Origin: Streptomyces indicus
GTDB lineage: Bacteria > Actinomycetota > Actinomycetes > Streptomycetales > Streptomycetaceae
Length of the DNA stretch: 64,000 nucleotides
Assembly (NCBI RefSeq): GCF_900100315.1
Contig: NZ_FNFF01000014.1
Coordinates: 62,001-126,000, forward strand
Direction: 5' to 3'
Shown piece by piece: positions 52,681-60,396 of this stretch; positions within the stretch are counted from its first letter, which is position 1, and each line of letters opens with the position of its first letter. A program made the translations under genes and the position numbers. Under the pieces are notes generated by a model, which saw nothing but the letters and a program-made list of their open reading frames with translations, was not told the DNA's origin and ran no database searches.

Positions 52681-53577
52681 CTACACCTGCCCCTGCAAGT
52701 GGTCCCAGAAGCCGTCGCGCAGCGCCCGGCGCAGATCCGCCTGGCCGCGCAGCGAGTACTGGAGCAGCCGCTCCGCCTCGATCAGCAGGTCCTGGTCCAC
52801 CGGGCCCGGCAGATACGGATGCCCGGGCAGCAGCTCCACCATCTGCTCGCGGCCGCGCGAACCCAGCCAGGTCGCGGCGATCTGCGCCCCGACGAAGCGG
52901 ACGTCCTCGCGGGCCGGGCGCGGCGCGGACGGGTCGTGGGCGGTGGCGGTGCGGCGGGCCACGTACGGCTTGATGAAGTCGAGTTCGAGCGTGCGCTGGC
53001 TGTCGACCTCCCACAGCAGGGGCTCGGCCTGGTTGCGCCCGTCGGGCGCCTCGATGCCCCACAGGTGCACGCGGGCGCCGTACCCCTGCGCGGCCTCGAC
53101 CGCGGAGACCAGGTCCTCGTCGCCGCCGATCAGGGCGGCGTCGCTGATGGCGCGGTGCCGGGCGAGCGATTCCAGATCGCTGCGGATCAGGGAGTCCACG
53201 CCCTTCTGCTGGTTGTTGGCGTTGAGGTTGCCGAGGCGGACCTTCACGTCCGGGAGCTCGGCGATGGACTGCTGCTCGGAGGTGTGGATCCGGCGGCGCG
53301 CACCGTCGTACCAGTAGACGCGAAGCAGCCGGCTGTCCGCGAAGATCGTGCGGGCCTTGTCGATCAGCGCGTCGATCAGGCCCTCGGCGTCGAGGTCGAA
53401 GGCCCGGCGGTCCTCCGTACCGGCGACGAGGCGGCCGGCCGCGGCGTAGAGATAGCCGGCGTCGACGAAGATCGCGTGGGTCGACGGGGTCTTGGCCACC
53501 TCGGCGAGCATGCGGTGCAGCAGCTCGTTGGTGCGGTCGATACGGGTCGACAGGCCGGCCAGCTCTTCTTCGTTCAT
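52681..53577 (-). CDS. NYN-domain protein (predicted RNase)
   Basis: A 298-residue protein of the NYN/PIN-like nuclease fold. Acidic residues of the putative active site are in AIFVDAGYLYAA, GVDSLIRSDLESLA and ALIGGDEDLVSAVE. The C-terminal 90 residues (from about 205) may be a nucleic-acid-binding helical region (OST-HTH-like), less certain. Cytoplasmic. ATG at 53577 (MNEEELAG) chosen over an upstream in-frame ATG. It diverges from the small protein at 53753 across an AT-rich region. Confidence 0.85.
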   Translation of the reverse strand: MNEEELAGLSTRIDRTNELLHRMLAEVAKTPSTHAIFVDAGYLYAAAGRLVAGTEDRRAFDLDAEGLIDALIDKARTIFADSRLLRVYWYDGARRRIHTSEQQSIAELPDVKVRLGNLNANNQQKGVDSLIRSDLESLARHRAISDAALIGGDEDLVSAVEAAQGYGARVHLWGIEAPDGRNQAEPLLWEVDSQRTLELDFIKPYVARRTATAHDPSAPRPAREDVRFVGAQIAATWLGSRGREQMVELLPGHPYLPGPVDQDLLIEAERLLQYSLRGQADLRRALRDGFWDHLQGQV

Positions 53578-53639
53578 AGGGCAGCCATTCTCCGCACGGT
53601 CACGCTCCGAACACAAGCGCTCCCGCTACTCGCAGGTAA

Positions 53640-53700
53640 TTAGAGTAGGAAAAAATTTCCTTAGCGTAGGGAATGTTTGTACGGTGCAAGTCGTTGCACC
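53640..53700. promoter_or_regulatory. AT-rich control region: 21-base-spaced direct repeat and hairpin
   Basis: TTAG(A/C)GTAGG(A/G) occurs at 53640 and 53661, exactly two helical turns apart, flanking GGAAA-AAA-TTTCC. A perfect hairpin GGTGCAA-GTCG-TTGCACC follows at 53683-53700. The region lies between the divergent NYN and 50-residue genes and is markedly AT-richer than its surroundings. Either copy could serve as a -10 (TAGAGT/TAGCGT). Confidence 0.55.
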
Positions 53701-53752
53701 CGTATGTAACCCAGTTCTCCTCAGGAGGATCACCAGACGAAGGGAGAAGCCT

Positions 53753-53905
53753 GTGCGCTTCGAGATCATGCGCCTGGACGATGTCGACGGAACCGCCGTG
53801 GACAGCACCGTCGTGGACGCCGCCTCCGTCAATCGGATCGTGCAGCAGGCCGCCGCAACCGGCCAGCGCATCTACATCCGCCCGGCCACCGGCACGGCTT
53901 CATAA
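53753..53905 (+). CDS. Conserved small protein, 50 residues
   Basis: VRFEIMRLDDVDGTAV then DSTVVDAASVNRIVQQAA and a short Arg/Pro tail. The pattern of alternating hydrophobics (two strands, one helix) looks like a compact fold. I recall near-identical small proteins in many Streptomyces, but I cannot check here. GTG at 53753 is 5 bases behind GGGAGAAG. Followed by a terminator. Function unknown. Confidence 0.8.
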   Translation: MRFEIMRLDDVDGTAVDSTVVDAASVNRIVQQAAATGQRIYIRPATGTAS

Positions 53906-53968
53906 CACCGCCACCGCCCGTTTGATGACGTTCGCCGTCGCCGTATGACATTTGACGTTTGACGTACG

Positions 53969-54000
53969 AGGCCCCCGCGCAAGGAAGCGCGGGGGCCTTT
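53969..54000. terminator. Terminator between the small protein and marC
   Basis: GGCCCCCGCGC-AAGGAA-GCGCGGGGGCC followed by TTT, between convergent genes; it can serve both strands. Confidence 0.88.
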
Positions 54001-54032
54001 CGCGTGCCTGTCGTGTGCCGTACGGCCGCGGG

Positions 54033-54638
54033 TCAGGAACCCTGGATGACCTGGGTGACCCCGTTGATGATCTGCTGCACGGCGATCGCCGAGAGCATCA
54101 TGCCCGCCAGGCGGGTGACCAGGACGACGCCGCCGTCCTTGATCACACGGATGATCACCAGCGAGTAGCGCATGACGAGCCACAGCACGATGTGCATCGC
54201 GAGGATCGCGGTCCACACGGAGAACTGGCCCTTGAACCCCTCGGCGTCCTGCACCGCGAGGATCACGGAGACGATCGCGCCGGGGCCCGCGAGCAGCGGC
54301 ATGCCGAGCGGTACGAGCGCGACGTTGACGTCCTTGGTCTGCTTGGGCTCGTCGGTCTTGCCGGTGAGCAGGTCGAGCGCGATGAGGAGCAGCAGCAGAC
54401 CGCCGGCGATCATCAGCGCCGGAACGGACACATGCAGATAGTCGAGGATCTGGTGACCCACCAGACCGAACACGGTGATCACGCCGAAGGCCACGCAGAC
54501 GGCCTGGAAGGCCATACGGCGCTGCACCTTGGCGGGGCGGCCCGCGGTCAGGGCGAGGAAGATCGGCGTGACCCCGGGCGGGTCCATGATCACGAACAGG
54601 GTGAGGAAGAGGGAGCCGAAGACGGCGACGTCGAACAC
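54033..54638 (-). CDS. MarC family integral membrane protein
   Basis: A 201-residue membrane protein of the MarC/UPF0056 family with six hydrophobic segments. Diagnostic text: FVIMDPPGVTPIFLALT near residue 15 and PLGMPLLAGPGAI near residue 110. The family was once linked to multiple antibiotic resistance, but the link is weak and its transport substrate unknown. ATG at 54638. It follows the PHP gene on the same strand, separated by a hairpin (54689-54712). Confidence 0.92.
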   Translation of the reverse strand: MFDVAVFGSLFLTLFVIMDPPGVTPIFLALTAGRPAKVQRRMAFQAVCVAFGVITVFGLVGHQILDYLHVSVPALMIAGGLLLLLIALDLLTGKTDEPKQTKDVNVALVPLGMPLLAGPGAIVSVILAVQDAEGFKGQFSVWTAILAMHIVLWLVMRYSLVIIRVIKDGGVVLVTRLAGMMLSAIAVQQIINGVTQVIQGS

Positions 54639-54688
54639 AGGGGAGCCTTGCAGGTGTGGAGGGTGGAGCGGGTGGGCGCGCGCGGGTC

Positions 54689-54712
54689 GGGCCCGTCCGG
54701 CGGACGGGCCCG
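54689..54712 (-). terminator. Hairpin between PHP gene and marC
   Basis: CGGGCCCGTCCG-GC-GGACGGGCCCG, a perfect stem 25 bases past the PHP stop. It may terminate or attenuate. Confidence 0.65.
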
Positions 54713-54736
54713 GGTGCCTGGCGGTTCAGGACACCT

Positions 54737-55600
54737 CTAGGCGCGGACTCCCCCGGTGCCGGGCACGGGGAACGCGCCCGTCGCACGGCGGATGATCTCC
54801 CCGTAGACCTCGGGGTCGGTGGTGTACTCGCCGAGCGAGCAGGTCTTGCGGCTGCCGTGGTAGTCGCTCGACCCGGTGGCCAGCAGCCCCAGGTCCGCGG
54901 CAAGCCCCTTGAGCCGGGCGCGGGTCTCCGGCTCATGATCCATGTGGTCGGCCTCGATACCGTCGAGCCCGGCCTCGGCGAGCTCGGCGATGGCCGACTC
55001 CGGCACGACCCTGCCGCGCTTGACCGCGAGCGGATGCGCGAACACGGTGACGCCGCCGGCCGCCTTGACCAGGCGGATCGCCTCGAACGGATCGAGCTCG
55101 TGCTTCGGCACGTAGGCCCGGCCTCCGTCGGCCAGCCAGTCGGGGGTGAAGGCGTCGGAGACAGTGGGCACGACGCCCAGCTCGACGAGCGCCTCGGCGA
55201 TGTGCGGCCGCCCGATCGAGCCGTCCCCGGCGATACGGGCCACCTGCTCCCACTCCACCGGCACGCCCAGCTCCCGCAGCTTCCCGACCATAGCGCGGGC
55301 GCGCGGAACCCGGTCGTCACGGACCAGTTCGCGCTCGGCGAGGAGGGCGGGCTCCTGCGGGTCGAAGAGGTAGGCGAGGAGATGCAGCCCGGTCCCGTTC
55401 AGCCGGCAGGACAACTCCGCCCCGGGCACGAGGGTGAGCCCCTCGGGCACGGCACGCGCCGCCTCGGCATGCCCGCGCGTGGTGTCGTGATCGGTCAACG
55501 CCACCACGTCGAGCCCCTGCGCCCGCGCCTTGCGCACGAGTTCGGCCGGACTGTCGGTGCCGTCGGAAGCCGTGGAATGAGCGTGCAGATCGATACGCAC
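54737..55600 (-). CDS. PHP-domain metal-dependent phosphoesterase
   Basis: A 287-residue PHP protein. Metal-binding motifs: DLHAHSTASDG, VALTDHDTTRG, PGAELS, FAHPLA and GSSDYHG. Related to the RNase AM/YciV (RnmA) type, which trims 5' ends of RNAs or 3',5'-bisphosphonucleotides; exact role not shown. GTG at 55600 is preceded by AGAGGAG and begins the first metal motif. Confidence 0.92.
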   Translation of the reverse strand: MRIDLHAHSTASDGTDSPAELVRKARAQGLDVVALTDHDTTRGHAEAARAVPEGLTLVPGAELSCRLNGTGLHLLAYLFDPQEPALLAERELVRDDRVPRARAMVGKLRELGVPVEWEQVARIAGDGSIGRPHIAEALVELGVVPTVSDAFTPDWLADGGRAYVPKHELDPFEAIRLVKAAGGVTVFAHPLAVKRGRVVPESAIAELAEAGLDGIEADHMDHEPETRARLKGLAADLGLLATGSSDYHGSRKTCSLGEYTTDPEVYGEIIRRATGAFPVPGTGGVRA

Positions 55601-55752
55601 GGGCACTCCTCTCGGCTTCTGCGGTGACATGACCCTTGCGGGACGGCGACGCTCCAGGATAGCGGGTTGTTTGGGGTGCTCGGGCGGCTTGCCCCTTACC
55701 GTTGCCGTGCTCGTGGGCAAGGGAAGCAAGGGGCGAAGCCCCCAAGCCCCCC

Positions 55753-56394
55753 TCAAGCCATAAGAATCCGAGGCGAAAGCGCCCCACAGGGGAGCAGCTC
55801 CACCTCCGCCCCCGCATCCCGAAGATCCGTCAGCACGAGCTCGTCGTACATCAACAGCCCCGACTGCTCGGGCCACACCACGGCCCACAACCACAGCCCC
55901 CGCGCCTCACCGGCGAACACCGCACGATCCGCAGGCGTCCCCTTCACATGCCACAGCGGCGTCGGCCGCCCCGCCGCATGCACCTTGGCCTGCGGCGGCC
56001 CGGACACATCCAGATTCGCGCCCGGATCCGGGCCGGGAATCCCCGCGTACCGCGCACCGAGCCCGATCCCGAGCTCCTCCGCCACCAGGATCAGCTCACC
56101 GCTGCCGCCGAGCGGCCCGGGCCCCGAGCACGCGACCGCCGTGGCACGCCCGCCGCTGCGGTCGTCCCCCGCGCACGCGACCCCGGTGAACAGCCAGCCG
56201 ACCGGCAGCGGCCACGGCATCCACACCGGTACGTGGGAGCGGTGCACGACCACCGAGAGCGCCTCGACGCTCGGCGGCACCACGGGCTGCAGCGGGTGCA
56301 CGGTGCCGTGCACATCGCACTGCCAGGCGTCGGCGAAGAGACCGGGAGCCCGCACCCGGCCACCGCACTTCGGGCAACTGGGTTCGCCCCTCAT
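55753..56394 (-). CDS. DUF6758-like zinc-ribbon protein
   Basis: A 213-residue actinobacterial protein of unknown function. The N-terminus CPKCGGRVRAPGLFADAWQCDVHG looks like a zinc ribbon (CxxC...CxxH). The rest is a globular Trp-rich domain, PVGWLFTGVACAGDDRSGGRATAVACSGPGPLGG. No membrane segment. Its family name is from memory of similar annotated proteins. It is one of two adjacent genes on the minus strand (with 56524) that may form a unit. Confidence 0.75.
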   Translation of the reverse strand: MRGEPSCPKCGGRVRAPGLFADAWQCDVHGTVHPLQPVVPPSVEALSVVVHRSHVPVWMPWPLPVGWLFTGVACAGDDRSGGRATAVACSGPGPLGGSGELILVAEELGIGLGARYAGIPGPDPGANLDVSGPPQAKVHAAGRPTPLWHVKGTPADRAVFAGEARGLWLWAVVWPEQSGLLMYDELVLTDLRDAGAEVELLPCGALSPRILMA

Positions 56395-56523
56395 AGCGCT
56401 CCACAGTCCTACCCGCCCGCCCTCGCGTCAAGGACGATCACCCGTCCGGATGCCGTACGGCGACGGGGAGTTTCAGCCCGCCCCTCGGCCCGGCGCCACC
56501 ACGGCCGCACCCGCACCCGCCCC

Positions 56524-57120
56524 TCAGTCCAGCGCCACACCCGCCCGCAGCGGATCCCGCAGATCCGTCCCGCGCGCCAGCCACCGCTCCTCCAGCGCCC
56601 CCGCGCCGTGCACCCGCTTCCACGCCGCCTCGTTGGGCGTCATCGGCAGCAGGGGCAGGAACCTGACCGGGTCCATCGGCTCGTCGAGCTCCAAGTCCTC
56701 GACCAGACCGCCCGGTTCACCGACCAGGACGGAGGTGAACGGGGCCCCGGGCCACAGCGGCTCCCCCGTGTCCAGCGAGGCGCCGGGCGCCACCACGACA
56801 CCCTCGACCTGCGGCGAGGCCGCGAGGACGGCGAGCGGCCTGAGCACCTTGTCGGTGTCGGCACGCCCGCCCCGTACCGAAAGAACGAGCTCCGCGCGCG
56901 GGCCGCGCACCGGGTCCGCGAGGGCCGCCGTCGGATCCGTCATCGGCGCGGCCGACATGCCGAGCGTCGCGTAGCGGACCACCGGCCCGTCGCCGGAGGC
57001 GTCGGTGAAGCGCAGCACCTCGATGCGGTCCGTGCCGAGGAAGGTCACCGCCGCGCGCGCGTCCGGTTCGCCCAGCGTCATACGGAGCCGGGCTTCGACG
57101 AGAGCCAGTACATCTGCCAT
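56524..57120 (-). CDS. Suppressor-of-fused domain protein
   Basis: A 198-residue protein with the bacterial SUFU-like fold: LRFTDASGDGPVVRYATLGMS at the start, RAELVLSVRG, and LPLLPMTPNEAAWKRVHGAGALEERW near the C-terminus (PLLPxTxxExxxxRxxG is typical). Such proteins often occur as immunity proteins in polymorphic-toxin loci, but no toxin is nearby. ATG at 57120. Function unknown. Confidence 0.83.
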   Translation of the reverse strand: MADVLALVEARLRMTLGEPDARAAVTFLGTDRIEVLRFTDASGDGPVVRYATLGMSAAPMTDPTAALADPVRGPRAELVLSVRGGRADTDKVLRPLAVLAASPQVEGVVVAPGASLDTGEPLWPGAPFTSVLVGEPGGLVEDLELDEPMDPVRFLPLLPMTPNEAAWKRVHGAGALEERWLARGTDLRDPLRAGVALD

Positions 57121-57673
57121 TCCGCGAGCATAGATCGGCCCCGTCCGGCAGCCGGAGGGAGCACCGCCGCAGCCCCCGGCACACCCCCACCCGTACGGAA
57201 CCCGCCAAGAAAAAGCAAAGCAGGGCAAGGGACTTCAGTCGGCTGATAGGGTTGGCGGCTGGTCAGGGCAGCAGGTTGACGTCCACACTGGACGCAGCAG
57301 GAAATGGCCCCGGCAGACGGCTTTCCCCCACGGGGGCCCGGCGCGAGGAGGTGGGACTCATGGATCGAAGTCGACCGTGCAGTACCACCCGTTCTTCCGC
57401 CAGTTAGCACCTGCCTTTCACTCGGGGCTTTCCGTACCCCGCCCGCAGTCGGGCAAACTCCGGATCTCAGGCATGCGCACGACGGAAGAGCGTCTCGGCC
57501 CCGCACCATCCCGTGCTTGATCTGTCCCCGTGGTGAGAGTGCCGGCAGCGATGCACGGTGCCGCCCGCTTTGCGGATGTCCCGCCGTAGGACGAAGTCCG
57601 ATCGGCGAAGAACGTCCCCATTCCGGGCTGTGCCACCGCCCGCACCGGCAGTCGCGCCTCCAAGGAGCCTGCC
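57121..57673 (+). promoter_or_regulatory. Long corA upstream region
   Basis: 553 bases divide the SUFU gene from corA. I see a short ORF (57360-57407), a GGAC-GAA-GTCC hairpin near 57590 and AAGGAG just before corA. TAGGGT at 57247 could be a -10, with no convincing -35. I do not see the conserved M-box (ykoK) core. The long antisense and sense frames here are not protein-like. Confidence 0.45.
57360..57407 (+). CDS. Candidate 15-residue leader peptide upstream of corA
   Basis: ATG at 57360 is preceded by a near-perfect GAGGAGGTGGGACTC ribosome site, the strongest in this area. It encodes MDRSRPCSTTRSSAS and stops at TAG (57405-57407), 266 bases before corA. Length, Arg/Ser content and position suit a regulatory leader peptide, such as CorL before Salmonella corA. 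It is too short for codon statistics; expression is unproven. Confidence 0.4.
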   Translation: MDRSRPCSTTRSSAS

Positions 57674-58792
57674 ATGTCGATGATCCGTGACCTGCGTGCC
57701 GCCGTCCGCCCCCAGCTGCGCAAGAGCGCGAGCGGCCCGGCGTACGACACCACCCGCGACCCCTCGGCGGCCAGCGCCGTGGTCGACTGCGCCGTGTACC
57801 GCGACGGCCGCCGCATCAAGAGCGACGACGTCGAATGCCTGACGCCGCACGAGGCGATGCTCCAGGTCCGCCGGGACGGCGGCTTCGCCTGGATCGGCCT
57901 GCACGAGCCCACCGAGACCGAATTCGCCGGTATCGCCGCCGAGTTCGGCCTGCACCCGCTCGCCGTCGAGGACGCCGTGCACGCGCACCAGCGGCCGAAG
58001 CTGGAGCGCTACGACGACACGCTGTTCACGGTGTTCAAGACCATCCACTACGTGGAGCACGCCGAACTCACCGCCACCAGCGAGGTCGTGGAGACCGGCG
58101 AGGTCATGTGCTTCACCGGCAAGGACTTCTTCATCACCGTGCGGCACGGCGGCCAGGGCTCGCTGCGCGGCCTCAGGCACCGGCTGCAGGACGACCCGGA
58201 GCTGCTCGCCAAGGGGCCCTCGGCGGTGCTGCACTCCATCGCCGACCACGTGGTGGACGGCTACATCGCGGTCGCCGACGCCGTGCAGAACGACATCGAC
58301 GAGGTCGAGAGCGAGGTCTTCTCGACGGACAGCAGGGGCCAGGCGCGCGGCAGCGACGCCGGGCGGATCTACCAGCTCAAGCGCGAGGTCCTGGAGTTCA
58401 AGCGGGCGGTCTCGCCGCTGCTGCGGCCGATGCAGCTGCTCAGCGAGCGGCCGATGCGGCTGATCGACCCGGACATCCAGAACTACTTCCGCGACGTGGC
58501 CGACCACCTCGCCCGCGTCCAGGAGCAGGTCGTCGGCTTCGACGAGCTGCTCAACTCGATCCTCCAGGCCAACCTCGCGCAGGCGACCGTCGCGCAGAAC
58601 GAGGACATGCGCAAGATCACTTCGTGGGCGGCCATCATCGCCGTGCCGACGATGATCTGCGGGGTGTACGGGATGAACTTCGAGCACATGCCCGAGCTGG
58701 AGTGGCGGTACGGCTACCCGATGGTGATGGCCGGGATCGCGGGCATCTGCTTCGTGATCCACCGCACCCTGAAGCGGAACGGGTGGCTGTAG
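57674..58792 (+). CDS. corA: CorA magnesium/cobalt transporter
   Basis: A 372-residue CorA-type divalent cation channel: long soluble N-terminal funnel (about 1-310), then two C-terminal membrane helices joined by the pore-mouth signature YGMNF (GMN at about 333-335). A segment VHAHQRPKLERYDDTLFTVFKTI is typical. It admits Mg2+ (and Co2+) as a pentamer. The ATG follows AAGGAG; a second ATG two codons in is possible. It neighbours the MgtE-N/CBS gene 1.6 kb downstream. Confidence 0.95.
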   Translation: MSMIRDLRAAVRPQLRKSASGPAYDTTRDPSAASAVVDCAVYRDGRRIKSDDVECLTPHEAMLQVRRDGGFAWIGLHEPTETEFAGIAAEFGLHPLAVEDAVHAHQRPKLERYDDTLFTVFKTIHYVEHAELTATSEVVETGEVMCFTGKDFFITVRHGGQGSLRGLRHRLQDDPELLAKGPSAVLHSIADHVVDGYIAVADAVQNDIDEVESEVFSTDSRGQARGSDAGRIYQLKREVLEFKRAVSPLLRPMQLLSERPMRLIDPDIQNYFRDVADHLARVQEQVVGFDELLNSILQANLAQATVAQNEDMRKITSWAAIIAVPTMICGVYGMNFEHMPELEWRYGYPMVMAGIAGICFVIHRTLKRNGWL

Positions 58793-58884
58793 GACCACGG
58801 CTGCCCGCCGCACGCACGACTGCGTCCGCCGCCGAACGTACGGCTGCGGTACGGCCCTTCGCAGAGGTCCCCTACGCTGCACCC

Positions 58885-59397
58885 ATGACTGATGCGCTGC
58901 TCGACGCCGCCCTCGCCGAGGAGGCCACGAAGAAGTCCGGCCTGATCTGGGTGCAGGGCACCGGGCCCGCCCGCGCGCTCTGGCACGTGTGGACGGAGGG
59001 CGCCGCCCATGTCGTGGGCGACGGGCCCGGCGAGCAGCCGCTGCCCGGACTCGCCGACGGGGGCAGCGCCCAGGTCACCGTGCGCAGCAAGGACAAGGGT
59101 GGCCGGATCGTCGCCTGGAACGCCGAGGTGGTGGAGCTCGCGCCGCGTTCGGAGGCCTGGGAGGCCGCCGTCGCCGAGCTCAAGGGCAAGCGGCTCAATG
59201 CGCCGGACAGCGAGCAGATGACGGAGCGGTGGGCGCGCGAGTGCCGGGTGCTGCGGCTGGAGTTCCGGGGCGCGGACCGCGCGCTGCCGGACGGGTCGCT
59301 CGCCGCCGCCCCGCTGCCGACCCCGCTCACGACGCGGCGGGAGATCCCGGCGGCGCTGCCCCGGCTGCTGTTCAAGAAGCGCAAGCGGGCCTCGTAG
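58885..59397 (+). CDS. Hypothetical protein, FMN split-barrel-like
   Basis: A 170-residue protein. SGLIWVQGTGPARALWHVWTEGAAHVVGDG and GGRIVAWNAEVVELAPRSEAWEAAVAELKGKRLN resemble the strand order of pyridoxamine-phosphate-oxidase-like split barrels. This is a weak call: I see no clear FMN-binding Arg/Lys set. ATG at 58885, 92 bases behind corA. The C-terminus LLFKKRKRAS is strongly basic. Parts of its 3' end are duplicated after the stop. Confidence 0.7.
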   Translation: MTDALLDAALAEEATKKSGLIWVQGTGPARALWHVWTEGAAHVVGDGPGEQPLPGLADGGSAQVTVRSKDKGGRIVAWNAEVVELAPRSEAWEAAVAELKGKRLNAPDSEQMTERWARECRVLRLEFRGADRALPDGSLAAAPLPTPLTTRREIPAALPRLLFKKRKRAS

Positions 59398-59456
59398 ACC
59401 GGCCGCGCCCGCAGCCGGGCGAGCCTCGTAGACCGGCCGCTCACGACGCGGCGGGT
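59323..59456. repeat. Duplicated 3' end of the 58885 gene
   Basis: GCCTCGTAGACCGGCCGC (stop included) occurs at 59389-59406 and 59423-59440. CCGCTCACGACGCGGCGGG, inside the gene at 59323-59341, recurs perfectly at 59438-59456, immediately before the stop of the converging lipoprotein gene. Confidence 0.9.
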
Positions 59457-60199
59457 CAGCCCTCCGACTTCGGCAGCTGCGAGCCGAAGTCCACGATCTC
59501 GTCCTTCGCCGGGGCCTCGATGCTGACGCTCCGGCCCCAGTCGCTGAGCCGCAGCGTGCCGGCGTCGCCCGCCCGCACCAGCCGCAGCGGATACGGCTCG
59601 CCTTCGAGGGCGACATCGATCGTGCCGCCCTCGCCGTTGTTGGAGGCGAGCTGGATGGTGCGCACCGAGCCGATCTCGGAGCGGTCGCCCTTGCTCAGCT
59701 TCCCGGGCAGGTCGAGCAGCAGGTCGAGCAGCTTGCCCTTGTCGGTGTAGGTGCGCAGCTGCTTGTACTTGGGGTCGTCCTCGGGGACCTTCACGTACTT
59801 CTGGGAGAGCTTCGAGGCCTTCGAGGGCTTGTCGCCCTCCTCCAGGAGCGCGGCGTCGGCCTGCATGTAGACGTCGTCGCCGACGCGCAGCAGCCGGAAG
59901 CTCACGCCGTCGTCGGTGATCTCGCCGGTGCCGCCGTCCGAGTTCAGCTTCATGTCGATCTTGTACGGCTGTCCCTTGACGACCAGATCGGCGTTGACGG
60001 TCACCGAGGCGACACTGTCGGCGGCCGCGCGGGACTGGCTGTGGATCTTCTCGGCGGAGAGCTTGCCCATCCCGTTGGTGCCCGCGTCCGGGTCCTCCGC
60101 GGAGCAGCCCACCAGGCCGGCGGTTCCGGCGAACAACCCCATGCTCAGAGCGCCGGCGACGGCGGTACGGCGGGCCCGAGCCAGGTGGTTCGCGGTCAC
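59456..60199 (-). CDS. LolA/LppX-like lipoprotein
   Basis: A 247-residue lipoprotein (GLVGC lipobox, Cys32). The mature domain has the same layout as the lipoprotein at 6834: SAASVTVNADLVVKG-type strands, an alpha-helical IHSQSRAAADSV, and EPYPLRLVRAGDAGTLRLSDWG near the end. Probably binds lipids or hydrophobic compounds at the surface; role unknown. GTG at 60199 follows GAGAGG. Converges on the 58885 gene. Confidence 0.83.
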   Translation of the reverse strand: MTANHLARARRTAVAGALSMGLFAGTAGLVGCSAEDPDAGTNGMGKLSAEKIHSQSRAAADSVASVTVNADLVVKGQPYKIDMKLNSDGGTGEITDDGVSFRLLRVGDDVYMQADAALLEEGDKPSKASKLSQKYVKVPEDDPKYKQLRTYTDKGKLLDLLLDLPGKLSKGDRSEIGSVRTIQLASNNGEGGTIDVALEGEPYPLRLVRAGDAGTLRLSDWGRSVSIEAPAKDEIVDFGSQLPKSEG

Positions 60200-60396
60200 G
60201 TGCGCAGCTGCCTCTCGTCGAAGGTTAATCGCCAGTACGGCAGGGTACCGGGGACGTCCCCGCTGCTTGCAGACAGCCTTGCGGACGCCCCACCAGGGCG
60301 TTTCCAAACCGGGCGTACTAGCCTGAAGGCCGTATCGCCCAAGAAGCGTCTTATCCGTGACAGACAGCCGCCGACCGGCCCCGAGGAGGAGACCGC

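Noticed and set aside
57121..57673. M-box or similar magnesium riboswitch before corA
   Set aside because: I could not find the conserved M-box core or its paired stems; only an upstream ORF and minor hairpins are visible.
57304..57690. 128-codon frame before corA
   Set aside because: Pro/Arg-rich text with no domain, overlapping the leader peptide in another frame and running into corA.
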